Origin: Apium graveolens
Lineage: Eukaryota > Streptophyta > Magnoliopsida > Apiales > Apiaceae
NCBI RefSeq assembly: GCF_009905375.1
Contig: NC_133656.1
Span: 238,185,996-238,249,995 of the forward strand
DNA: 64,000 nucleotides
Direction: 5' to 3'
Shown in pieces: positions 32,346 to 44,023 of this stretch. The position numbers were made by a program, and so were the translations under genes. The notes beneath the pieces are model-generated. The model made no database searches. It had not been told where the DNA came from and saw only the letters and a program-made list of their open reading frames with translations. Each line of letters starts with the position of its first letter. Within the stretch, counting starts at the first letter, position 1.

Positions 32346-32988
32346 TACTAAGGTTCAATATATATATACTTTCAAGAAGTAATCATTAAATGTATAAAAC
32401 AGATCATGAATAGTCCAGCACATTGGGGAGCTTAAGAACATCAATTCAGATACCCATTAAGTTCATGTAATAACACAGACAGGGATTGAGAAGAAAGTAT
32501 TGCATTCTTTTCCTACAGTACAGTGATCTCCATGAAACCCTAACACATGATTCAGCTGAGTTGGGCCTATAAGCTTGAAAATCAATGTAGATTAACTAAC
32601 GTCGATAGAATATTCAATCATGAATCATCCCGCAATTATAGTACCAACATAATTAAAAGAGAACTTATAATAAGGGTACAAAGAAACGAACATAAATGAG
32701 CTGAAACAAACTCGTGTTCCCATCAAACTCGAAAAACTGAGCATCAAAAGAGTCGAGAGCAGCCTTATCATTAGCAAATTCAGCATGATGATTACAGTAA
32801 TCTATAACCTTATTCAAGGTCGCTGTGTTGATCATGTCAAGATCAATAGGAGGGTACGCAGGATCAGCCTTAATAAACTTCATCTCTCGTCGTATAAACA
32901 AAGACTGTATAGCTCCTGTTTCCCTAATATACACAACATCGCCTTCGCAACTCTTGAGTGCTATCATTCCCTCACTAGATGAAGACAT
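32155..32988 (-). CDS. SKP1-like protein, short form, two exons
   Basis: Exon 1 32988-32692 and exon 2 32292-32155 join in phase (TAT|GTTCGT, TTTCAG|GCAGCA) to 144 residues. SKP1 links cullin-1 to F-box proteins in SCF ubiquitin ligases. The N-terminal BTB/POZ half (IALKSCEGDVVYIRE, KVIDYCNHHAE, FDAQFFEFDG) and the start of the C-terminal Skp1 domain (AAHYLKIYSLMDLTCRTLSQ, IKGKSI) are recognisable. The intron lies at the position usual for many plant SKP1-like genes. The usual C-terminal 25-30 residues ending in the WAFE-type tail, which contact the F-box, are replaced by a short Ser/Asp-rich tail. So it is either a diverged ASK paralogue or a decaying copy. Confidence 0.8.
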
Positions 32989-35900
32989 GGTTTCTAATCA
33001 ATTCTTATATAAAAAACTGTATACTACTTATATAGAGATAGAGCCGACAGTGATATGGAGCTCTTGTAAATTCCCATTGGAAATCGAATAGCCCAGATCC
33101 TAAAATTTATTTATTTGTAAATAATATTAAATATTCTTATTTAATATTAGATTTATAAACTATTTATGCATTTTTAAATATTAAACTCTAATGGAAATCA
33201 AGTAACTCCCAATCCTAAAATTTAGTTATTTGTAAATAATCCTAAATATTCTTATTCAATTTAAGATTTATAAATAATTTATAATGCGATTTTCAAATAT
33301 TAAAATCTTAGAATTTAATATTTATAAATTTGTTTTCTTTCTAATTTTTATGTTATAGTGCGATAAATATTATTCAATTATTCTAAGAAAGTGACTGATT
33401 TACGGCCACATTTGCTTAGTGCTTGTAAGTAATTTTTTTGGTAAAAAAGCAACTGCATCTCTAATTTCGAAGCTAAAACTTATCGGCAAAGATTTTTCAA
33501 AGAAACAATCTGGGGATTTTTTTCTCGAGAAAAATATTCTCAAAAAAATGTTTTGGGGAAAAATTCTGGAAAGTAGTGTTTTCTGAAAAATATTCCCATA
33601 AAAATTATTTCATAAAAATTTGTAAGAAAATCCGTAGAAAAGTTACAAAAAATATTATTCAAAATATTATTTAGGAAATATTATTCGAGCAAAAGATTTT
33701 CAAAAATAATTTTTTCTTGAAAATATTTGTCTAAATAAATATATTAAAATTATAATATGTTTCAATGAATTAGTTTATTTCACATGTTTTGGATTGAATA
33801 AAATTTATGAAAGAATGAAATGAGTTGGACAATTGTCCAGTCTATTCATTTTCATCAAGTTAACAACCTAATTTTCATTTGGGGGAATGATCATTCCATT
33901 CACAAGTAAACATACTTGAATCTATGAAATTTAATTAACGCACAGTAGTTGTCTAATGGGATTAGAAAAGGTAAAATGTGAGAGATATAAAATTTAAATA
34001 AAGTTGGGTACACACGTGTCACATTTTTATTGATTACAATACTCAATCAAATGTAATGGATTCATATGTACTTTGGTATCTAGTATTTTGATTGATTATG
34101 TTTAGGTGATTATTTATGTAGTAGTTTTCATATTTATTAGAGTTGTAATTAATAATTGTGATTTTGGGTGATTTTGTCGTAGTTGGGTAACGGCTCGCTC
34201 CCGAGTTTTTTAATGATAAGGAATGAAGTGATTAGGAGGTAAAATATTTTCATCCCATTTTTGGAGTGAAACTTTTGGAGCGAAAGATTGCCAACACTTG
34301 CTTTAGCTCATTTTATAAACTCGGGAGCTCCGGAGGGAAATGAAACTATTTTATTTATTCTACACTTGCTTTCCTTCCACGTCAATGCCACGCAGGTCCG
34401 CGTCAATACCTTTTAAAAAAAGTATATATATATATATATTTACACATTTACACGCAAACTGCGGTTCTTCATTTTCCTCCACCATAGTACTCCTCTTCTC
34501 AACTCCCCTCAACAGTTGATTATCATCAATTAAAGAGCCTGTGCAGGTAACTTCTTGTAACCAATTTGATCCTTTCACTTATTCGTGATATAAGTTCTCT
34601 TAATACATATTTAGCATTCAAATTGCTTTTAAATTCACAGGCATAGTCAATTGTTTACTTCCGATTAAAATACATGTACTCTTATAGTCATTTGCTTGTG
34701 TTTTGATTTCAGTCTTTTGTGTGTATTAACGAAGTTGCACAGTTATACACATGTCAACGAGGTTAATGTACACCGAGAGCTGATTGATAATTTTTTTACA
34801 CTATTTTTATTTTTATTTTAGGGTAAATGTTTCATGATTTAATACATTTTGCCTTTCGTTACATATGTCACTAAGTTTTAAGTATTTACTGTTTACTGAG
34901 GCTTCCCAAGGATTCAGTTAAATTCTGCAACAAAGTTCTGATAGTAGTTTATTAATTAATAGTCAAATTACTAATTTTATATGCTAACGCAAACCATGAT
35001 TAATTTTATGTAGCGTGATTGAGGGATTAGGCGGCAAAGAGCTGCATTTACTGTGACTGATGGATATTTTTGGAATATCATGCAGGTTGCTTCATTTCTT
35101 GTGCACGTCTTACTCCCTCTGGATTATGTACAGTCAAATTTATCCTCTATGCGGAAGCTAATTGGAGTTTCGGGGTTCAAGTTTATATCATAAATTGAAT
35201 GATTGTTATTTTTAAGGTTCTTGTAAGCTCTCATTTTATATGCACAAGTTGTATTTATGAACTTCATTTGATGTACCAATGTCAATGGAAGCTCTGAAGT
35301 CTATATATTGGTAAATTTAATTCTATGGTGAATTTACTTTGGGTGCTTTGTGTAGGCTCCCTGAAGTTTAAGTTGGTTCTTCTTCTAAGTAACACATGTC
35401 CCGTAAGCACAACGGTTAAGCACCCTCCAAGGCGGTGGCACCCAGCAGTTATCGTGGCAGAAGAAGTGTTCAAAATGCGTAAGTTATATATCTCAACAGA
35501 GGTGAAACTTTCAAGAATGCGGGTAATCTTACCAAATTACTGGCTGGAAAATATTACATAATTTGCGCTAAACATTAAGGTCTTAGTAATATTATTGTTT
35601 TTTACATTGATTTTGTATTATAATATGCAAGGTTTTGGCGTGCAATTTCGCGGCATGCCTTCATTTAATAAATATGTGGTAAATAAGACTGGAGTAAGAA
35701 TTGGGTCAGAAAAAATGTTGTTTTCGGGGCTTAGATTTTAAAGTTGTTATGTTAGAGTCTAAGTTTCCCTTTCCATCTTGTTTGTATTTGTTGGAGTCTC
35801 AGTCTTCTTTTGCGGCTTGTTTGCAGTGGGACATTTGGAAAGAAGGTGATTAGCAAACAAACTTAATTTAATATACAAGATTAGCTTATAAGATTAGCAG

Positions 35901-38900
35901 ATAGACATAAGGATTTACTGTAAGAGTTCTGATTTTAATTTGGTTCTTTTAGCTTTGAGATGCATAGTGATGCAAAACTAGCAATGTAGGTTACAGATGG
36001 AGTGCCATATTAATTTAATCAGCGCCCTCTATAATTGTTAACAATGTCCATTCCTCATACTCATATTTTAAATGAATTATAATTTTTTCTATTGTTTTGT
36101 TACATAATTTGTGAGCATATGATTTTTATATTGTTGTATTATTTTTTGCAAGTGGATCATATCTATCATTCAGTGGTGGCGCTATCTTGCGTCATCTCAA
36201 TTAGATTCCAAGGTCGTTAGAAAGCTCCACTTTTGCCAATTTTGGTACAATGGCTACATTAATCTTACATGTCTTTTTAAATACTTAAAATTCAGTCAAG
36301 TAGCCACATTGGAGTGGCATATCTATACCGTAGGCATGTATTTGCTTAATTTTACATGGATTGATAGGCATAGGAGAACATGGGTAAAATGAGCTAGAAA
36401 AAGTCATGTGAAGTTACTGAAATGCCTTCGGTTTTTTACTCAATTACGTATCTGCTAACCGTCTTGATACAAATCATTCAGGTTCATTCTTTACCAGTTA
36501 GTTTAGGCGCATCTCATTTTTATGGCCCCAAGTCTGGTCTTCACTCTTTAACATTTCTATTCGCGACTAATCTTCCAAACCACTCTTTCATGGGATTTTT
36601 CACTCCCCAGGCTCTATCTCAATTTTAAATTCATGTTTATAGGGAGTTGCTACTATGTATATATGATTGCTGCATCATGTTATTTTTTACAAGCACCCTC
36701 CATCACTCAATGCCAGTGATTGAAAACATGGTTCCCATTTTTTGATTTCCTTGGGGAACATAGGAAATCAATGCACGTTTTCTGTTAAACCACAAGGAGA
36801 ATTACAGCTGTAAATAATACCATGTTAATTAATCGCTGATTTAAAAGAAAAACTTTTAGAAAAATAGGGGAACAGTTAAAACTAATTGCGGAAGACCCGA
36901 ACAAAGCTAGAACATGGTATCTGATTTGGAATATGTGACTGTTTATAGGATTCCAGGTTCATAATATTTTTGGGAAATCACTGTACTTTTTATGTTAGAC
37001 CACAAGGATAATCACATCTATATCTATATTAACATCTTAAATAATGCGGCTGAGAGAAAGAGTATGGTGTCAGAACTCAAGGGTAATTCTTTATATTTTA
37101 ATAAAAAAAAACATCTGAATTAACTCTTGCCTTTCACAAAAATTAATACAGATGTATAAAAATTGCAATTGAATGGACTATGCATAATCAGAAAAGACTG
37201 GATGTGCTCTTTTAGCATTTAACTGCATTTAAAGTAGCGGATGAACAGTTCCCTGCATATTTGTTAGAATTCAATGAATATACACTATTCTATATAGGGA
37301 AATGTATATAGTGCTATGCAATACTTTGGTCAATGTCCACTTCAAGTATAGTATATTGAATATCTGCTATAAGGTAAAAACTAAAAAACTGTGATATCTG
37401 TTAATTACAGGTTAAATGACGGGGAATACACTGTAAGATCGGAGAGGATGGAAGCTAAGATGCAGTAGTTTATTACCAGAGGTGTTTCTTATTTCATTTA
37501 TCTTGCGAATAGAGAATTATCTAAGCCAGTTACTTCATTAACATACACATATCAATTTGTCTGGTAAGCCTGATCATCAATTTGGCTTAATGTTGATATT
37601 TTTTTGTTATCACATAACCCCTATCTTCATTCAGGCACTCTGATAATGTAAAATGAGTCATGTTTGAGTTACATAGGGCATATACAAATATCCTTATAGA
37701 TAGTGATTGTAGTGATAAAACGGAAGAAATCCTTTAAGAGTCTCAAAGATTCGACTGAATTAAAATTCAGATCTTTGGGATGAGTTAAAATCAACCAAAT
37801 TCGTTGTCTGTTTATCAAGAAAAACTAGAGGTGGGATTTTGTATGTTCATTACCTGACATACAAATTTAAAATGAGATGGTTGATTATGATCAATATGGT
37901 TCATTATAGTAGTATTATGTTAGCCCTAAACCATCTGAGAATAGGTATACAAAATTGAGATCGAATATTAACATGTGTGGGTAAAAACAAAGATTAATTT
38001 TTAGAGCTTAGATGCATAAAAAGGGTTTCAGATCGTCTCAAACTAAAAATCAGAAAATGGTGTTAAACCAACACTTATTTATACCACACTCATGGTGGTT
38101 AGTGTGTCCATTGACAATTTGACATTGAGTGGTGATGTTGTTGTATACAATTTAACCTTTTAAATGCCTTTTGTTAAACTGAAATTAATAAAATCGTATT
38201 TGATAAATAATACTAATCTTTTATATCCGTCAATTTGCTATGCTGCCTTATGGTTTTGTATTCTTTTATCAGCAAGGTTGATGTACAGTTTGGCTTTTTA
38301 GGCACCTAGCTTTGAAAGAACTTTAAGTCAGTACTCATCTTAAGCGCTGTTGGTGCATTATGCGGTCTAATGTCATTTTTATGTTCATATATCAAGAATA
38401 ATTTCTTTAGTTATGTTCATATATTTAGAATTGAAATATATTGATTTAGGTGTGTTATATTTTGTCTCTTTTTGGTTAATTATCTGCTATAAATTTTTCC
38501 CAGGAAGTGTTAATGTATCTGGTGCTCTTGCTTTGCTTTTAGTAGCGGAGGTCCGACAGGTGGTCCGTCCTCAAATTGCACCCAACCCAAGCAAAGGTTG
38601 TTGTTCTGATATCATAAAATTACAAGGTTTTTTCTTTGGCGCAAATATTCTTATTTATGTGATAATATGTTAATATGCCTTGAACACATTCTCACTTATG
38701 CCATAATCTATTTGTTTACCCCTTGACCCGTAATCTTTGGTTATTTCTGCAAGACATTAAATTTGTACATGTTTTTTGTGTGAGCAGAGGAGTTCCCTAG
38801 CCCCAGGCTTACTAATTTTGCCCCCATAAGAAAAGAAATGCGTTAAGTGTTTAATGCAGGTGCGGGAGAAAGTACTACAAGTATCTTTTTCCACAAACGT

Positions 38901-40790
38901 GCTTCTTGAGTCACAGTCAATTTTATCTGCATAGTGTCTTCACTTGTATTATGATATATGCATTGCCTAACAGTATTTTCACATGTTTATTAAAAAATAA
39001 TATATTTTTTATAATTTTTTAAATATTGATAATAATTCTCAACAAAAAATAATTGATAATTAAATTAATTATACATTTATTTTATTTATCAGTGAAACAA
39101 CTTGCAGGAAAATACTATGTGCAGATTGCTCCTAGGAATTTACTTCCTCTGCACAACGGTAAAACATTCCTCTGTATTTATGCACATCACATTCATACAA
39201 AACCAAACATGTTAACAAATGTATATCTAAAGTGTGACTGTACATTTGATTATATACTTATAGGTTTGTTGGATTACCTGCCTCATATCAGTTTACATGC
39301 TCATTGCGACCTAGGTCTACACATGAATATTAGTATGTTTCGTACATGTATTAACATATTATTGCCTAAAGTTTGATAATTAAAATAAAAAAAAATACAA
39401 TTTTAAATATCAAATTTGAGTAGAGATGTTTATCCAACATATATGAACGACATAGGACATGGCGTACAGTAAAGAGCCCCGGATCAAACTGAGTTGGGAC
39501 TTGTTCAAAATTATAATTGACTACCCCGAGTTTATTAATATTTTTAACATATTTTCATGTTATATTTTTGTAATACATTTTCTTGAATGCCATATATTTG
39601 TATGAAATGAGTACGAATAGGTAAAATAATAATCTATAAATACTATAATAAAATAAATTAATATAATACCAGTGCCTCTATATATGCCTCTGTCACTTAC
39701 CATATAATGAATTAAATTCAATTATACGATGCTTCACACTCACAAACTACTAGAAATTGAACATGGAATCATAAGATACAAAACAAGAATCTAGAGTATT
39801 GTTTTACTATATTTTACAACTTAAGACATTCCCATACTGTACAACCAAACATTGCAACCAGAAAGTAAAAGTTGTAATAATATCATGAATTAAAATTTTT
39901 GTGTTCAGATTCAAGGTGGTCATGAGAATGTTTAACACTTTCGGGACACCGAACAATAGGCATCACTCTACAGAAAATCTTTTCTCAAATGGAGGAGGCA
40001 CACTTCTATTACTGAATATTGTAAAGGTATTTTCACCTTCATATTTACAAAATTACTAAGATCCATTATTCTTTTCCTAGAATGGCGATGTAGCACAAAG
40101 ACCACCTGCTTTCAAAAAACATTATTTGCCCTATGTACATTTAAAATAAAAGTCATAAGTTACAACATTACCCAGGGCTGCAAGGAATACACTATGACAC
40201 GCGTCTTGGAGCCTCACCATTGGCAAACATCGATGGTGATGCTGACTCCACTACAACCTCAAACAGGAAACAAAAGTCTGCTTGAATTATTGCACAAAGA
40301 TGATTTTTCTAGTATAATAATAGGATAAAATATATTTGAACTTAAGCTTGACAACTCTAAATTTGCTTTAGGCCTTTGAATTTCAGTTGTTTCTCTTTTC
40401 GTAGAAATAATTATATGCGCGACTGTATGCCTTTGACAGGTTATATTAGGCAATATCATCCCTACAATACTAATGCCTTTGTAGTTCCTTCTTTTCATAC
40501 ATAAGTTGGGACACCAACAACCGTGGCATCTAACAAAATGCAGATGGATAATAGGCATTGGTAGTCTTAGAGTTTCATCTCGTAGACCCGTACATCTATG
40601 GTTCAAATATGAATATTATTTGGGGTAAGAGCAAATCCTGGAAAACTGTTCGTCCAGGATAAAAAAATAGAAGAAAATAAAGAAATGCAATACATAACCA
40701 TAGCTTAAAATAAAAAGCAATTATATTTTATTCAAAATATGAACATGCTGTTAAGAATGTTTGGCCATGAAAACTAAAATCGATCTAGAA
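32989..40790. other. Long AT-rich stretch without an identifiable gene
   Basis: No coding region is recognised. Several short open stretches have splice-like borders: about 35355-35480 (HPAVIVAEEVFKM), 38505-38625 (ALALLLVAEVRQVVRPQIAP) and 39092-39160 (QLAGKYYVQIAPRNLLPLHN, then GTAAAA). They could be exons of an unidentified plus-strand gene or pseudogene, but none was assigned to a family. A TA-repeat lies at 34421-34440. Confidence 0.4.
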
Positions 40791-40824
40791 AATGACCCGT
40801 GCCTCGCACGGGTTATTATGCTAG
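40791..40824 (+). mobile_element. Helitron-type 3' terminus
   Basis: The hairpin ACCCGTGC-CTC-GCACGGGT (40795-40813) is followed by TATTATGCTAG and then T, the Helitron 3' signature (hairpin, short spacer, CTRR|T). The 5' end was not located, so part of the preceding AT-rich DNA probably belongs to this element. Confidence 0.55.
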
Positions 40825-41645
40825 TTATTTGAACAGAGCAGATATTTTAGTATTTTATATTATTTATGTTACATTTTTCAACTCCATTATAACATCTTTA
40901 TGTATCTAGTGTTACATTAATCATAGCCAATGTTGCTCAATTAAAGTAGTAACTAGCTCTATAGTTAGTTTGAATTGATGTTATTCTAACTCCTTTTGTT
41001 AACTGTATATTTAGGTTGTCAGTGAATGAATGATTTATTTGTTTGTATATGTCATGAGTATTTTTCGGGGAGTGGTTGCATTGGTGTAGGACATGTTCTT
41101 CGATATTTGACATTAAGCTGAAACAACACAGTTGACGGCGATCTATGAAAGTTACTGTAAAAATATTTGTGGTTGTAAGTCATCTTAAATTTTTATTTTT
41201 GACATAATAACTCTTCCCATTCATTCGTTTAATATTAACAAATACGCATCTTAGACATGTTAGACGTCTTCTGGTTGCATTCGATATCAAAACCTTAACG
41301 AAATTATTCATTTTAGTCGACATCATTCTTTCACGCTGTGACGTTTAAAGATGGAACCAAACACCAATATAAATCAATATGATTATATATGTTTTATAAA
41401 TACTATAAGTCAAAGTTTATATATAATAACTTAAATATATTGCCACTTATTTATAAGAAGAGAAAATAACTAATATACCGATTTTTGGGATATACTTTGA
41501 CCCAATAAACATGTTGTCAGTTTTTTGATCCTATATACCAACCTAGTGCTCAAAACACAATAGTGTATTTATCTTTTCTTGTACTAATTTCTTTGTCGGA
41601 TAATTTGAAGACTCAAATAGATATACACAGAATTTTTTTATCGTA

Positions 41646-41822
41646 GGTAACCCGCAGCCGCTACCCTTCGGGTGCGCGCTGGGTAAACCCTACGGACTCA
41701 CGCAATAGCCTGCAAACCACGTGAACCTAGGTAAACCGCATTTAAGCGACAGGTTCTGACTCAGGAGGCATAATCATAAATTCTCCTCCCGTGAGATTCG
41801 AACCTGTGACCAAGAGGATAGT
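41646..41822 (-). mobile_element. tRNA-derived SINE copy 2
   Basis: Reverse-oriented relative of the SINE at 18710. On the minus strand it has the B box GGTTCGAATCTC (plus 41794-41805), then GTCGCTTAAATGCGGTTTACC, GGTTTGCAGGCTATTGCGTG and GGTTTACCCAGCGCGCACCC. It also retains the end GGGTAGCGGCTGCGGGTTAC that copy 1 has lost. Confidence 0.75.
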
Positions 41823-41829
41823 TATTGAA

Positions 41830-43148
41830 ATAGATTTGAGTTTTGCCGCCATATCTTATGCATAGTTACCCATTACCGGAGTAAGCACTTTTCATTTCAC
41901 GTGTACACAGTTAACTCTAGTGTATCGCAATTACATCGCACATCAAATATTTTTCTGCATTAATTTCTTTTGTATACTTTTACGTGCACTTTCGCATATA
42001 TCATTTTATTTCCATGACGCCAGATGCAAGATAATAAATAGTTTGTGGACTGTTTGCTGATTGGTGTGACAGATTTAGTTAACTTATCCCAGATTCAACA
42101 ATTTAAATTTTATTTCATTTTCTTATATTAGTTATATAGGGTCATCACCCATAAAATTATATTATTTTGTGATCAAGTTTCTCAGATATAATTCTTGTAT
42201 TTATTATTATTATTATAATATAAACCTAGTATTTTAAAATAAATGTAATTTAGATCAAGTATGTTATTCAGGTTTTAGTTGAATTTCAAATTATAAATAA
42301 TAGAATTTATCTTTATTTATTATTTATAATTCACTTGTTTACATTAGTAATTTGATAGTTAAAGTGTATAAATTCTCGTTTTCAAATTTTAAACACGGGT
42401 TAAAGACACAAAAAGAACTAACCATCAACTAAAATATTATTATACATGCTCATATATATGTATGTACCAGTGTATATATATATGAATATATATTTACTAA
42501 CGTATGAATACATGTATTCATTTATGATTATTAAAAGTAATAGGTTATAGATAAACATGCATATTAAATACACAACAACTAATAGACTCTAATTAATAAT
42601 GAAAAGATGAAATAAATATTATATAGATATTAATGTAAGGGTTTATCATCTAAATGATTTATATTAAATTTTTGTTTAAAAATTATATATGTATTTATGA
42701 TCAAATATATAATAAAGAGTTATATACTATAGATATGCGTTAATGAGTTAGATATTTGTATTTATGATGAAAGTATCAATGTTTAAATTTTGTTATGCAG
42801 TAATAAGTGAGATATAAATATAATATATGTGAACATGTATGTATACGTGTATATTAATAGTGCAAAATTAATAGATCTTAACAAATGAATGATTGAGTTA
42901 AATAAATAATATAAGTCCATTAACGTAGGGTTTTAACAATTTATAAATGAGTTGAATATTTTTTTAATTAAATTATTTATATGTATGATTAATAATACAA
43001 TTATATTAATGAAGGTATTAATTATGCGTTACTTAATATATATTAATTATGAGAATTAGTGTGAAATAAATATTATATATAGATTTTAATGTAGGGGCAT
43101 ATGAAAAATTGATCAACAAACCCTGTTGTATTGTATATATAACTGGCT
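41830..43148. other. AT-rich DNA without a recognisable gene
   Basis: Very AT-rich, many TATATA tracts, no coding region seen. It may be the interior of the minus-strand Helitron-like element whose end is at 43149. Confidence 0.5.
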
Positions 43149-43170
43149 CTAGAGCCCGTGCAATGCACGG
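43149..43170 (-). mobile_element. Helitron-like 3' terminus on the minus strand
   Basis: On the minus strand CCGTGC-ATT-GCACGG is followed by GCTCTAG. The arrangement matches a Helitron 3' end, but the spacer is short and the base after CTAG is A, not T. The call is weaker than those at 19674 and 40824. Confidence 0.35.
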
Positions 43171-44023
43171 ACATACTCTGGATTGTGCTAATTAAAACTG
43201 TTTTCGCCGTAATTGTTGACGATATATTTAGTCGTTACCTAATGAATGAATACTTTATTTATTTATACATATGAGCACGAGTTATTGAGTTATGTTTGCA
43301 AAGATGAATTTGTAGGAAATAATAAATTATATTAGTAAACATATTTTTCCCATATAATAATTAAATGATAATTTTACACTACAAGAAATTTGCAATCAGA
43401 CAACGGTTGAAAAACAACAGTTAAAAAAAACCGTCGTCCTAAAAAATCATGCAACGGTGAATTGATTTTGCATAAAAAACAGTTGTGTGAACTCCAGAAC
43501 AAACAACAGATATCCATCCTTTTTAAACTGTTGTACAAGTTGTATCCTCTCATCGAGTCAGACAACAGTTTTTTAAATATAGTGTTGTTGTAGATCTTTA
43601 ACACAACAATTACAAACTGTTGTTACTATGTTAACGTATAGGGATATAAGACAACGGTTTTGACATTACATTGTGTAATTGAGACAACGGTTTTTCAGAA
43701 AGGTTGTCCTCTAAACCATCAAATAACGGAATGAAACAGTTGTCTGAGGAATTTCAATGGGTATCACATGTTGAGGTGGCAACACGTGATAAGTGGTAAA
43801 TCATTCACAAGGATCGCTAAGGTGGCGAAATGAGAGCCTTTCATTGATATGAGATTTGATATCAGCCGTTAGATCGAAAAATAGCTGAATTCTTATACAA
43901 CGGTTTTATGTTAAAACAAAAGTGTTGTCTTAGTTGGTCTCATACAAGCTTTTAGATATTACGTTGTATAATTCACACAACAGTTTTTAGAAGGGTTGTC
44001 TTAAAAACCTTCATACAACGGAA

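Noticed and set aside
39053..39376. 107-codon plus-strand ORF
   Set aside because: Its composition matches the surrounding AT-rich DNA and no domain is recognised. Only a short inner part looks exon-like.
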